Positions 8,889 through 17,011 of a stretch of DNA of 64,000 bases are shown here, in pieces. Below the pieces are notes generated by a model. It did not search any database and was not told the origin of the DNA. It was given only the letters and a program-made list of their open reading frames with translations. The position numbers were made by a program, and so were the translations under genes. Numbering within the stretch: position 1 is the first letter of the stretch; every line of letters starts with the position of its first letter. Origin of the DNA: Aldehydirespirator sp965205155 (lineage in GTDB: Bacteria; Actinomycetota; Acidimicrobiia; Acidimicrobiales; Aldehydirespiratoraceae); the NCBI GenBank assembly GCA_965205155.1, contig OZ242033.1:3410001-3474000 (forward strand), read 5' to 3'.

Positions 8889-9868
8889 CGCGCCCCTTCG
8901 CCCCCGCGAGCCTCGCCGGGGCGGACGTACTGGGCTTGCACCGTGGCCATGGCCAGGGGCGGCACGATGCCGGCGTGCACGTCGCCGGCCAGTTCGGTGA
9001 GCTGCCCGGCGAAGTCCTGCAGGGTCGCCACTGGGGCGGAGGCCATGGCCTCCTCGACCTCGCCGAGCTCCAGGCGGGCTCGCAGCAGTGCCGCCTTGCG
9101 GCGGGCGCGGTCCAGCGCGGCGGACTTCGCCCCCAGGCCGGTGAGGCCCTCCTCGGCCCGGCCGAGGCAGGTCAGCACCGAGCGGGGCAGGTCCGGGGCA
9201 TGCAGCAGGTAGCGCACCACGCCGTGGGGGTCTGGGGCGTTGCCGTGCTGGCGGTGGTACGCCTGCAATGAGCTGGTGAGCCGCAGCATCCGGGTGGCGT
9301 CCATCACCCCCCGGGCGTCGGAGTGGGTGGCCTCGAGCAGGCCCACCGTGAAGATCGACCGCTCCAGCATCCGGCCGACGACCACGAAGGCGTGCCCCTC
9401 GTCTCGCCGCATGCCCTCGTTGAGGATTCCGGAGATGGCCAGGCAGGCCCGCCGGACCATCAGCAGCACCTCGTGGAGCCCGGCCGGTGAGGCGCCGGCG
9501 TGGCCAAGGAACGGGAACCTGAGGTAGAGGCCGTTGGCCTCCTCCCACAGCTCGATCGGTATCCGGTCCCGGACCGACCGCAGGTTCTCGCGGACCGCGA
9601 CGACGGCCGACACCACCGATCCGGGATTGTCGGTGTCGGAGAGCAGGAAGGCCACCAGCTGCGGCTGGCTTTCCAGCGGACCGACCGCCTCCAGCTCCTC
9701 CTGCAGGCCGAGGGTCCTGACCATCAGCTCGCCCTCGGCCCGGGCCTCGTCGGCCCGCAGGTGGGTGATCGAGTTGGCCGCGTAGTTGAGGCATCTGGAC
9801 GTGGTCTCGGCCCGCTCCAGGTAGCGGCCCGTCCACAGCAGCGCCTCGGCGTGGCGGGCCAGGATCAT
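8885..9868 (-). CDS. Alpha-E domain protein (DUF403)
   Basis: 327 aa, almost wholly helical, with the family's N-terminal signature ILARHAEALLWTGRYLERAE. Alpha-E proteins have no known catalytic residues and always travel with circularly permuted ATP-grasp ligases and transglutaminases; they are thought to act as partners in the same peptide-modifying pathway. The gene overlaps the transglutaminase gene by 4 bp downstream and lies 49 bp after the ATP-grasp gene, so the three form one minus-strand operon. Confidence 0.92.
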   Translation of the reverse strand: MILARHAEALLWTGRYLERAETTSRCLNYAANSITHLRADEARAEGELMVRTLGLQEELEAVGPLESQPQLVAFLLSDTDNPGSVVSAVVAVRENLRSVRDRIPIELWEEANGLYLRFPFLGHAGASPAGLHEVLLMVRRACLAISGILNEGMRRDEGHAFVVVGRMLERSIFTVGLLEATHSDARGVMDATRMLRLTSSLQAYHRQHGNAPDPHGVVRYLLHAPDLPRSVLTCLGRAEEGLTGLGAKSAALDRARRKAALLRARLELGEVEEAMASAPVATLQDFAGQLTELAGDVHAGIVPPLAMATVQAQYVRPGEARGGEGAR

Positions 9869-9917
9869 GGCGCACTCCAGGGCAAGGCCCCGCTCGTCCG
9901 GTACGCGAGCGTCGCTG

Positions 9918-11393
9918 TCATGGCGTCTCGGGGGCCAGGATCCAGGTGTCCTTGGAGCCCCCGCCCTGGGAGGAGTTGACGATGAGCGACCCCCGGCGCA
10001 TGGCCACCCGGGTTAGCCCGCCGGGGAAGACCTGGGTCCGCTCGCCGGTCAGCACGAAGGGCCGCAGGTCGAGATGGCGGGGCTCGAGGCGGTCATCGGC
10101 GATCGACGGCACCGTGGACAGCTGCACCAATTCCTGGACGATCCAGTCGCGGGGCTCAGCCTCGATCGTGGCCCGGGCCTCGTCCAGTTGCTGCTCGGTG
10201 GCGTGAGGGCCGATCAGCACGCCGTAGCCGCCGGACTCGCCGACCGGCTTGGCCACCAGCTCGTCGAGCCGGCCCAGAGCCTCGCGCCGCTGGTCGGGGT
10301 CCCACATCAGGTAGGTCGTGACGTTGTCGATGATGGGCTCGGCGCCGAGGTAGTACCTGATCAGATCGGGCACGTACGGGTACACGCCCTTGTCGTCGAC
10401 GACGCCATTGCCGAGCGCGTTGCACACCGTGACGGTCCCGGCCCGCAGCGCGCCGAGCAGCCCGGGCACGCCCAGGGTCGAGTCGGGCCGGAAGGCCACC
10501 GGATCCAGGAAGTCGTCGTCGATGCGCCGGTAGATGACGTCCACCTTCACCAGGCCCTCGATGGTGCGGGTGTACACGTGATGGCCGTCGACGACCAGAT
10601 CCCTGCCCTCCACCAGCTCCACGCCCATCGAACGGGCCAGGAAGGCGTGCTCGAAGTAGGCGGAATTGAAGATGCCCGGGGTCAGCACCACGATGTGGGG
10701 ATCGTCCTCGCCTCCGGGGGCCATCGACTCCAACGTGGAGCGCAGCATCTGGCCGTACTGCTCAGTGGGCTGCACGGCGTGGTCGTAGAAGAGCCAGCTG
10801 CAGGCCTTGGCCATGGCCGCCCGGTTCTCGATCACGTAGGAGATGCCGCTGGGGCTGCGCAGGTTGTCCTCGAGGACCCGGTAGCGGCCGTCGGCGGCCC
10901 GCACCACGTCGATCCCGGCCACGTTGCAGTGGGCGGAGTGGGGCACCGCGATGCCCATGGCGTTGCGTTCGAAGCCCTGCGACGACATCACCAGCCAGCG
11001 GGGCACCACCCCGTCGGCGACGGCGGCCGCGCCGCCGTTGTAGAGGTCGGCCAGGAAGTAGTTGAGGGCTGCGACCCGCTGGGTCAGGCCCCGGGCCAGC
11101 TCCTCCCACTCGGCTGCGGCGACGAGCCGGGGGAACAGGTCCATGGGCCAGATGCGCTCGGTGCCCTCCTCCTCGCTGTAGACGGTGAAGGTGATCCCCT
11201 GGCGGCGGAACTCGTCGGCGACGAGCTTCTCGAGTCGCTTGATCTCGTCGACGTCGAGTTCCCGGAACCGTTCGACGATGCGGCTGTAGGTGTCGCGCAC
11301 CGACCCGTCGGCGTCGAACGCCTCGTCGTACGCGCCGCCCGGTTGGTACCGGTCGAGCAGCCCACTCTCCGGCTTCGGCGACAGGTCGACCAC
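9918..11393 (-). CDS. Circularly permuted ATP-grasp protein (DUF404/DUF407)
   Basis: 491 aa. Typical blocks of this family are GITFTVYSEEEGTERIWPMD, LNYFLADLYNGG, RVLEDNLRSPSGISYV, a permuted ATP-binding VYRRIDDDFLDP and VAKPVGESGGYGVLIG, and a C-terminal basic segment (RDWIVQELVQLSTVPS). The family is predicted to form peptide or amide bonds using ATP. A GTG start at 11393 (VVDLSPKP) lies 8 nt after TACGAT with no Shine-Dalgarno, so it is likely leaderless. First gene of the operon with alpha-E and transglutaminase. Confidence 0.92.
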   Translation of the reverse strand: MVDLSPKPESGLLDRYQPGGAYDEAFDADGSVRDTYSRIVERFRELDVDEIKRLEKLVADEFRRQGITFTVYSEEEGTERIWPMDLFPRLVAAAEWEELARGLTQRVAALNYFLADLYNGGAAAVADGVVPRWLVMSSQGFERNAMGIAVPHSAHCNVAGIDVVRAADGRYRVLEDNLRSPSGISYVIENRAAMAKACSWLFYDHAVQPTEQYGQMLRSTLESMAPGGEDDPHIVVLTPGIFNSAYFEHAFLARSMGVELVEGRDLVVDGHHVYTRTIEGLVKVDVIYRRIDDDFLDPVAFRPDSTLGVPGLLGALRAGTVTVCNALGNGVVDDKGVYPYVPDLIRYYLGAEPIIDNVTTYLMWDPDQRREALGRLDELVAKPVGESGGYGVLIGPHATEQQLDEARATIEAEPRDWIVQELVQLSTVPSIADDRLEPRHLDLRPFVLTGERTQVFPGGLTRVAMRRGSLIVNSSQGGGSKDTWILAPETP

Positions 11394-11401
11394 GACCAGC
11401 C

Positions 11402-11407
11402 ATCGTA
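11402..11407 (-). promoter_or_regulatory. Putative -10 (TACGAT) for the ATP-grasp operon
   Basis: TACGAT on the minus strand, 8 nt before the GTG at 11393; fits the TANNNT leaderless pattern of this window. Confidence 0.35.
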
Positions 11408-11452
11408 GATCACGGCCCGGACCGCTCCAGTGGCGCGGCCGAAGCCCTGTCT

Positions 11453-11505
11453 CCGTTCTTGACGGAGTTGTGCCGCTCTGGTGCGGTCAACTACGTCAAG
11501 AACGG
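11453..11505. repeat. Long palindromic element, copy 1 of 2
   Basis: Left arm CCGTTCTTGACGGAGTTG pairs with right arm CAACTACGTCAAGAACGG (18 bp, one mismatch) around a GC-rich 17-nt loop with its own short CCGC/GCGG pairing. Copy 2 is at 35357-35403 and is similar through the loop as well, so this is a mobile or dispersed element rather than a chance hairpin. It sits between divergent genes, where a terminator is not expected. Confidence 0.8.
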
Positions 11506-11570
11506 GCAGAGCGGCCACAAGCGGGCAGTCCCGGGCGCCGGTGCCGCTGGCCCCGGTAGCTTGGCCGACC

Positions 11571-12341
11571 ATGACCAACCTGGAAGTTCAAGAGTCGATA
11601 CTCGAGACGGTCAGCGACGGCGAGCCTCTGGCTGTGCCCCGGATGCGTCTCGCTTCGGGCGGGCCGCACCCGCTGATCGTGATGTTCATGGACAAGCCCG
11701 GCATCCGGGAGGCCCTGCGAGCCTTCGGGCGGCGCCTGGCCGGCCACGGCTACGACGTGATCCTGCCGGACCTCTACCACCGCCACGGACGGATGATCGG
11801 CTACGGCCCGGCCGAGCTGGCCGCCGACCCCGGCGCCGGCGACGAGTTGATGTCGCTGCTGATGTCGCTGACCGACGACGGCATCCAGAACGACCTCGAC
11901 GCGGCGCTGGAGGCGGTGGCCGCCGACCGGCCGGCAGCGTCGCTGGAGCCGGCCGGCTGCATCGGCTTCTGCTTGGGGGCGCGGGCCGTGTTCCGCACCA
12001 TGATGCGCCTGCCCGACCAGTTCAAGGCGGGCGCGATGTGGCATCCGTCGTTCCTGGTGGACGGCGAGCCCGACTCGCCCCACCTGACCGCGGGCGAACT
12101 GGCGGGCTCTCTCTATGCCGGCTTCGGCGAGGCCGACAAGATGATGAGCGTGGCCAGCATGCAGCCGTTCATCGAGGCGGTCTCCGACCTCGGCGACCGG
12201 GTGACCGTCGACATACTGCCCGGCGCCGACCACGCCTACACCTGGCCGGACGCGCATTCGTACAACGAGGCCGCCGCCGAGCGGGCCTGGTCCCAGTCGC
12301 TGGCCCTGTTCGGAGAGGTGCTGGCCCCAGCCGGTGGCTGA
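11571..12341 (+). CDS. Dienelactone hydrolase family protein
   Basis: 256 aa alpha/beta hydrolase. The nucleophile is Cys134 in GCIGFCLGARAVF (G-x-C-x-G, the dienelactone hydrolase elbow), with a C-terminal acid and the histidine in GADHAYTWPD. Family members open lactones such as dienelactone in aromatic degradation, but many paralogues act on other esters. The ATG at 11571 was chosen because residues upstream in frame come from the palindromic repeat. TAGCTT lies 8 nt before it. The gene overlaps the next (FMN dehydrogenase) by 8 bp, so they are co-transcribed. Confidence 0.87.
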   Translation: MTNLEVQESILETVSDGEPLAVPRMRLASGGPHPLIVMFMDKPGIREALRAFGRRLAGHGYDVILPDLYHRHGRMIGYGPAELAADPGAGDELMSLLMSLTDDGIQNDLDAALEAVAADRPAASLEPAGCIGFCLGARAVFRTMMRLPDQFKAGAMWHPSFLVDGEPDSPHLTAGELAGSLYAGFGEADKMMSVASMQPFIEAVSDLGDRVTVDILPGADHAYTWPDAHSYNEAAAERAWSQSLALFGEVLAPAGG

Positions 12342-13488
12342 CCCTTACGTCAAGTACCAGACCGTCGACGACCTACGGCGGCGGGCTCGTCGGCGGACCC
12401 CTCTGTTCGCCTGGGAGTACCTCGACAGCGGCGAGGGCGACGAGCGGGCCAGCGCCCGCAACGTCGAGTCCCTCCAGCGCGTGGTGCTGACGCCGCGGTT
12501 CCTCAAGGGCGAGCTGGAGCCGGACGTCGGCACCGAGTTGTTCGGGGTCCGCTGCTCGCTGCCGGTGGCGATCGCCCCGGTGGGCCTGACCGGGCTGATC
12601 TGGCCCGGCGCAGACGTGGCTCTGGCCGAGACCGCGGCCCGGTGCCGGATCCCCTACGTGGCCAGCACGGTCAACACCGCAGACGTGGCGGATGTGGGAC
12701 CGCGGGCGGGCGACATGGGCTGGTTCCAGCTCTACCCGCCGAGGGACATCGGCGTCCGCGACGACCTGCTGCACCGGGCGGCGGACGCCGGCTTCCACGT
12801 CCTGGTGGTGACGGCCGACGTGCCGGCCCGGGCCCGCCGGGAGCGCCAGACCCGGGAGCGGGTCTCGATGCCTCCCCGCATCACGCCCCGCCATGTGACC
12901 CAGGCCGCGCTCCGGCCGGCGTGGACGCTAGGGCTGCTGCGCAACGGCCTGCCCCGGTTCCACACCCTGGAGCGCTACGTGGACCGGGCCACGCTGCGGG
13001 AGTTGGCCGGCTTCGTCGGGGCCAGCCTGGGCGGCACCCTGTCGTGGGACTACCTGGCCGAGACATGCGAGCTGTGGCCGGGACCGGTGGTGGTCAAGGG
13101 GATCCTCCATCCCGACGACGCCGAGCGTTGTGTGGATACCGGTGCCGACGCGGTGGTGGTGTCCAACCACGGCGGCCGCCAGCTCGACGCTGCGCCCGCC
13201 GCCATCGAAGCCCTCGGGCCTGTCGTGGAGCGCATCGGGGGCCACGTGCCGGTGCTGTTCGACGGCGGCGTGCGCAGCGGACTAGACATCGCCCGGGCGT
13301 TGGCGCTGGGAGCCGACTTCACGCTGTCGGGCCGGGCCTTCATGTACGGCCTGTGCGCCCTCGGATCCGGCGGCGCCGGATTCGTCGCCTCGATGTTCGA
13401 GCAGCAGTTGACCACCGTCATGCACCAACTCGGCTGCCAGCGCCTAGAGGAGCTACGCGACCGCGACCCCCGCTTCGCCGCGGCCTGA
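12334..13488 (+). CDS. FMN-dependent alpha-hydroxy acid dehydrogenase/oxidase
   Basis: 384 aa TIM-barrel flavoprotein of the lactate/glycolate/mandelate family. The catalytic motif SNHGGRQLD is at about residues 276-284; FMN phosphate binding is in FDGGVRSGLDIARALALGAD. It oxidises 2-hydroxy acids to 2-oxo acids, passing electrons to O2 or a quinone. The GTG start (VADPYVKYQ) overlaps the dienelactone hydrolase end by 8 bp. Pairing with a hydrolase suggests that the hydrolase releases the hydroxy acid that this enzyme oxidises; that is inference. Membrane-anchoring inserts are not obvious. Confidence 0.9.
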   Translation: MADPYVKYQTVDDLRRRARRRTPLFAWEYLDSGEGDERASARNVESLQRVVLTPRFLKGELEPDVGTELFGVRCSLPVAIAPVGLTGLIWPGADVALAETAARCRIPYVASTVNTADVADVGPRAGDMGWFQLYPPRDIGVRDDLLHRAADAGFHVLVVTADVPARARRERQTRERVSMPPRITPRHVTQAALRPAWTLGLLRNGLPRFHTLERYVDRATLRELAGFVGASLGGTLSWDYLAETCELWPGPVVVKGILHPDDAERCVDTGADAVVVSNHGGRQLDAAPAAIEALGPVVERIGGHVPVLFDGGVRSGLDIARALALGADFTLSGRAFMYGLCALGSGGAGFVASMFEQQLTTVMHQLGCQRLEELRDRDPRFAAA

Positions 13489-13515
13489 CCGCGGTGCAGA
13501 GACATCGCCGCTCGG

Positions 13516-14802
13516 CTACGGGCCGAGGGCGGTGATCGGAGCCACGCCGACACCGTCGGCACGCATGTGGGGCCGGCCAGTCGAAGTGACGACAACCAGC
13601 GCCTTCGGCGGTCCCACGGCACCCGGGTCCACCCGGTCCCGCAGCGCCAGCAACGAATCAGCGGCCGCGTCCACCGAGTCCGGCGCGCCGAGCTTCACCT
13701 CCAGTGCAATCCATCTGCCGTCGTCACGCTCCACGACGGCGTCCACCTCGAGCTTGGACTTGTCGCGGTAGTGGAACACGGCGGCCCGGCAGGCCTGGGC
13801 ATAGACCCGCAGATCTCGCACAACCATCGACTCGAAGAGCAGACCCAGAGCGGCCCTGTCGCCGAAGAGCGAGTCGGCGCCGGCGCCTATCGCCGCGGCT
13901 GCCAGCGAGGGATCGACCAGGTGGTGCTTGGGCGCGCTTCGCAACGGCGTGCGCGACAGCAGCCGAGCGCTCCAAGCCGGTTGGGCCTCATACACGAAGA
14001 TGCTGTCCAGCGCATTCAGGTAGGCGCTCACGGTCGGGCGGGTCGCCGACTGGCCCTCTCCCATGTCGGACTGCAGAGTTCTGCTCGTCGCCTCCGACGC
14101 GCTGTTGCGAGCGAGTGAGGCGAGCAGCCGGCGGACACCGCGCCGGTCGTGACGCACGCCGCTCGCCGCGGCCACATCGACCCGGCAGATCTCGTCGAGG
14201 TAGTCGCGTGCGAACTCCTGGGCGTCTGCGGGCGCCATGCGCTGCGTGAGAGGCCAGCCGCCCCGCAGCAGCCAGTCGATGACATTGCGAAGCTCGTCGA
14301 CCGCGTCGGGGCCGTCGCTCGGCCGTGGACGGTACTCGGCTTCGAAGTCGCCGTCGAACAGCCGCCGCAGGCTCACCGTGCCGTTGGAGGCGCCGCTCTC
14401 CCACAGCGTCATCGGACGCATCCGTATCCGCCCCATCCGCCCGGCGCCCGAGTGCGTGATGATGTAGTCGCTGGGCTGGGCCGACGCCGACAGTATGAAC
14501 TGCCCCGGTCTTCGCATGCGGTCGCCGGCTCGTCTCACCTGATCCCACAGCCCCGGCACGAGCGGCCACTCGTCCAGCAGCATGGGATGCGGCCCCTCCA
14601 GCAGCGGCAGTGTCTGTTGCGCGGCGTGAGCACGGGCGGTGGCGTCCTGATCGAACAGGACCTCGCTCGCCGCGAACTGCTGCGATGTCGTAGTCTTCCC
14701 GCAACCACGGGCGCCCTCCACGAGCACCACCGGCAGGGCGCGAAGCTTGTCGGCGATCTGCCCGTCCACCACACGCGGCATGTAGTCACCGCGGTCAGCC
14801 AT
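13516..14802 (-). CDS. AAA ATPase with DUF4143 C-terminal domain (copy A)
   Basis: 428 aa. Walker A is GARGCGKTT near residue 30 and Walker B is MLLDEW. The C-terminal half is DUF4143, which carries a PD-(D/E)xK-like nuclease fold signature: LEVDAVV ... IALEVKLG. Such proteins are common accessory ATPases of uncertain role. Start chosen at ATG 14802; a TATGAT hexamer lies 6 nt upstream and there is no Shine-Dalgarno. A distant paralogue is at 45956-47218. The surrounding 13.5-16 kb has a lower GC feel and small toxin-antitoxin-like genes, consistent with an acquired patch. Confidence 0.88.
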   Translation of the reverse strand: MADRGDYMPRVVDGQIADKLRALPVVLVEGARGCGKTTTSQQFAASEVLFDQDATARAHAAQQTLPLLEGPHPMLLDEWPLVPGLWDQVRRAGDRMRRPGQFILSASAQPSDYIITHSGAGRMGRIRMRPMTLWESGASNGTVSLRRLFDGDFEAEYRPRPSDGPDAVDELRNVIDWLLRGGWPLTQRMAPADAQEFARDYLDEICRVDVAAASGVRHDRRGVRRLLASLARNSASEATSRTLQSDMGEGQSATRPTVSAYLNALDSIFVYEAQPAWSARLLSRTPLRSAPKHHLVDPSLAAAAIGAGADSLFGDRAALGLLFESMVVRDLRVYAQACRAAVFHYRDKSKLEVDAVVERDDGRWIALEVKLGAPDSVDAAADSLLALRDRVDPGAVGPPKALVVVTSTGRPHMRADGVGVAPITALGP

Positions 14803-14808
14803 CACGCC

Positions 14809-14814
14809 ATCATA
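14809..14814 (-). promoter_or_regulatory. Putative -10 (TATGAT) for the AAA/DUF4143 gene
   Basis: TATGAT on the minus strand, 6 nt before the ATG at 14802; suggests a leaderless transcript. Confidence 0.5.
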
Positions 14815-14970
14815 GCCCTGAAGCCCGCTGTTTTACATTTTGGCTCTGAATGATCTGACATCTTGGCGAAGAACCATCGAGCAAGATGGCACGCGCTGAC
14901 CACCAGCCACTCAAGAGAAACCTCAAGCGGGCGACCAAGCGCGGCAAGGCCAGATGGCCGCTCCGTCGAA

Positions 14971-14991
14971 ACGGTGCATAATACGGTGCAT
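14971..14991 (+). promoter_or_regulatory. Promoter/operator: CATAAT -10 between direct repeats ACGGTGCAT
   Basis: CATAAT at 14977-14982 ends 7 nt before the ATG at 14990, implying a leaderless mRNA. ACGGTGCAT is repeated at 14971-14979 and 14983-14991, overlapping the -10 and the start codon. Ribbon-helix-helix proteins usually bind such short direct or inverted repeats in their own promoters, so autorepression is likely. Confidence 0.5.
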
Positions 14992-15241
14992 GCACAGGAC
15001 GAACGTCTACTTGACCGAGGGCCAGACCCGGTACTTGGATGCTCGCGCCGATGCCACGGGCACAACCCGCAGCGCTGTCCTGCGGGACATTATCGATGAC
15101 GCCGCGTCCCGGCCTGTCGTGCTCGACGAGGAGGTCACGCGAGCATTCGCAGCGCTGGCAGAAGAATATGCCGAGGTGTCCGCCCGACTGTTCGCCAACG
15201 ATCCAGACCTCAGCGTCGACCCTCTCTCGGGCGGCCACTGA
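14990..15241 (+). CDS. Ribbon-helix-helix (CopG/Arc-like) DNA-binding protein
   Basis: 83 aa. The N-terminus MHRTNVYLTEGQTRYLDARA is a typical RHH beta-strand plus first helix, followed by TTRSAVLRDIIDDA for the second helix. The C-terminal half (ALAEEYAEVSARLFAN) is helical and acidic, as in antitoxins that cover a toxin. No toxin gene lies next to it, so it is an orphan antitoxin or a stand-alone regulator. Start supported by the -10 spacing and the RHH alignment; the frame upstream is not protein-like. Confidence 0.75.
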   Translation: MHRTNVYLTEGQTRYLDARADATGTTRSAVLRDIIDDAASRPVVLDEEVTRAFAALAEEYAEVSARLFANDPDLSVDPLSGGH

Positions 15242-15417
15242 GGGCATCACGCCCGTGACCGTCTGCCGCGCAACCGCCGAACCGCCGCTCGGTCCAAGCT
15301 CATCGAGATGAGTTTCATGTCTTCTAGCGTTGTATCGTGACAGTTACCCCCTAGGGTAAGGGCCGTGGAGGTTGTAGTGCTGTCCGATCCAGCCCAGACG
15401 CCCACGGGAGGACTGCG

Positions 15418-15690
15418 GTGACACCCATCCGACGTCCCTCCAAGGAGACCGCACGCCTCGGTGACGAGATATACGAGCGCGACATCAGGCCGCGGATCGA
15501 GGCGGATCACCACGGCGAGTACGTCGCCATCGACGTCGACAGCGGAAGCTGGGCTGTCGCCGACACCATCCTCGCCGCGGCCGAGCGGCTGCGGGAGCAA
15601 TCCCCAGACGTCCATGATGTCTGGTCCCTAAGGGTCGGATTCCGGGCGTTGCATCACTTCGGAGGGCGTCCCTTGCGGAGAACCAAGTGA
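15418..15690 (+). CDS. Small protein of toxin-antitoxin/aspartic-protease-associated type
   Basis: 90 aa from a GTG preceded by GGGAGG (about 6 nt). Sequence blocks IEADHHGEYVAIDVDSGSW and VWSLRVGFRALHHFGG resemble a small conserved family that is usually followed by a clan AA aspartic protease gene. That resemblance is from memory and moderate. Its stop overlaps the next start (GTGA), so the two are coupled. Function unknown. Confidence 0.55.
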   Translation: MTPIRRPSKETARLGDEIYERDIRPRIEADHHGEYVAIDVDSGSWAVADTILAAAERLREQSPDVHDVWSLRVGFRALHHFGGRPLRRTK

Positions 15691-15947
15691 TCGAGGGCGC
15701 GGTCAAGCAGGCCAGCAGGCGCCTTGAGGTGGTCGCACTCGACCTGTCCGGCTCGCTCGATGAGGTGCTAGCGCGCGTCGACTGCGTCGCGACGAGGGTT
15801 CAGGAGCAGGTGGTGATGCACCGGGGACTGCCCTTCGATGTGAAGATCCCCAATGTGGAAACCACTGAGGCGCTGCACCAAGCCGAGTCTGGAGCCGGCC
15901 TCTCCGAGTACACCACCCTTGAAGAACTGAAGACCGCGCCGCGGTGA
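15687..15947 (+). CDS. RelB/DinJ-like antitoxin tail on an unrelated N-terminus
   Basis: 86 aa. Residues about 40-86 (QVVMHRGLPFDVKIPNVET ... EYTTLEELK) closely follow the C-terminal half of RelB/DinJ antitoxins, which wraps the RelE toxin. The N-terminal ribbon-helix DNA-binding half is missing; instead the protein starts MIEGAVKQASRRLEVVALDL, which looks like the start of the aspartic protease expected after the preceding gene. This suggests a fusion of two gene remnants. No RelE toxin follows. It may be nonfunctional. Confidence 0.45.
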   Translation: MIEGAVKQASRRLEVVALDLSGSLDEVLARVDCVATRVQEQVVMHRGLPFDVKIPNVETTEALHQAESGAGLSEYTTLEELKTAPR

Positions 15948-16095
15948 ACCATGCGCCTGCTGGCGACCAGCCCCTTCGATAGCTGAGCGCCGCTTCTCCG
16001 CAGTCTGAGGCCGATGTCACGCCTGCTATAGTCCGGTGCCGGAGCGCCTCCCCTTGTCCGGTTGAAGGCTTCCACTGACGTGGGAAGGGATGGGG

Positions 16096-16896
16096 TCAGG
16101 TCGCGGACATCGAGGCCGTGACCGTGCCTAGGCCTTCTATCTCGGCCACCAGCTCTTCGCCCGGGGCTATGGGGCGCATGGGGCACATCGAGCCGGTCAT
16201 GATGCACTCGCCGGCCCGCAGGGGGGTGCCGAGGTCGCACATGGCGTCGGCCAGCCACACGACAGAGTTCAACGGGTTGCCCAGGCAGGCCGCGCCCGAG
16301 CCGGTGGCAGCCTCCTCGCCGTTGACGGTGAGCTGCATCTCCACCCGGCGGAGATCCACGGCTCCCAGCGGCACCGGGCGGGTTCCCAGCACGTAGAGGC
16401 CGGCGCCGGCGTTGTCGGCGATCATGTCGGCGATGGTGATGTCCCAGCCGGCGATGCGGCTGTCGACGATCTCCAGCGCGGGCAGCACACAAGCGGTAGC
16501 GCTGATCACGTCCACCACGGTGTGCCGGCCCCTGTCCAGGTCGGCTCCTAGCACCACGGCCGCCTCGACCTCGACCCGCGGCTCGATCAGACCGGCGTCG
16601 CCGATGTCGGCGCCGTCGGTGCGGCACCTGTCGGCGAACAGCACACCCCAGATGGGCTCGTCCATGCCGAGCTGGGCCTGGACCGCGGGGTTGGTCAGCC
16701 CCACCTTGTGCCCGCTGATCCGCCGGCCGGCGGCCAGCCAGTGCTCGGTGTTCAGCTGCTGCACCGCGTAGCCAGCAGCGGGTCCGGCCGCAGCGCCCAG
16801 CAGGCCCCGCACGGGCTCGCAGGCCACGCCGTCGACCAACGCCGTCCGCAGCCGCTCGGCCGCCGCCGCAAGGGCAGACTCAGGCGGTCCAGTCAC
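16096..16896 (-). CDS. MhpD-like 2-oxopent-4-enoate hydratase (FAH family)
   Basis: 266 aa, FAH-superfamily fold. Visible signatures are SGHKVGLTNPAVQAQLG, the metal-binding pair in EPRVEVEAAVVL, the DSRIAGW motif and the C-terminal GSMCPMRPIAPGEEL. MhpD-type enzymes hydrate 2-hydroxypenta-2,4-dienoate in meta-cleavage pathways; related decarboxylases share the fold. The GTG at 16896 forms a GTGA overlap with repeat units between it and the formate dehydrogenase gene. No other meta-cleavage genes are visible, so its role in this operon is unclear. Confidence 0.85.
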   Translation of the reverse strand: MTGPPESALAAAAERLRTALVDGVACEPVRGLLGAAAGPAAGYAVQQLNTEHWLAAGRRISGHKVGLTNPAVQAQLGMDEPIWGVLFADRCRTDGADIGDAGLIEPRVEVEAAVVLGADLDRGRHTVVDVISATACVLPALEIVDSRIAGWDITIADMIADNAGAGLYVLGTRPVPLGAVDLRRVEMQLTVNGEEAATGSGAACLGNPLNSVVWLADAMCDLGTPLRAGECIMTGSMCPMRPIAPGEELVAEIEGLGTVTASMSAT

Positions 16897-17011
16897 TCGC
16901 CCTAGACGTACTGGGCGGCACCAGTCTCACTCGCCGTGGACGTACTGGGCGGCACCAGTCTCACTCGCCGTGGACGTACTGGGCGGCACCAGTCTCACTC
17001 GCCGTGGACGT
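16893..17011. repeat. 34-bp tandem repeats at the formate dehydrogenase/mhpD junction
   Basis: Three full 34-bp units (16893-16926, 16927-16960, 16961-16994) plus a partial fourth that is the real 3' end of the formate dehydrogenase gene. Each unit holds the end of that gene (QYVHGE then TGA) and a near copy of the mhpD start (GTGACTGG-like) joined by GTGA. The unit nearest mhpD has CTA for GTG in the core (16901-16904). Confidence 0.9.

Noticed and set aside
11453..11505. Intrinsic terminator
   Set aside because: It lies between divergent genes and has no T-run; treated as a repeat element.
13488..13516. Terminator hairpin CTCGGC/GCCGAG between the FMN dehydrogenase and AAA genes
   Set aside because: A short stem is possible but no T-run follows on either strand.
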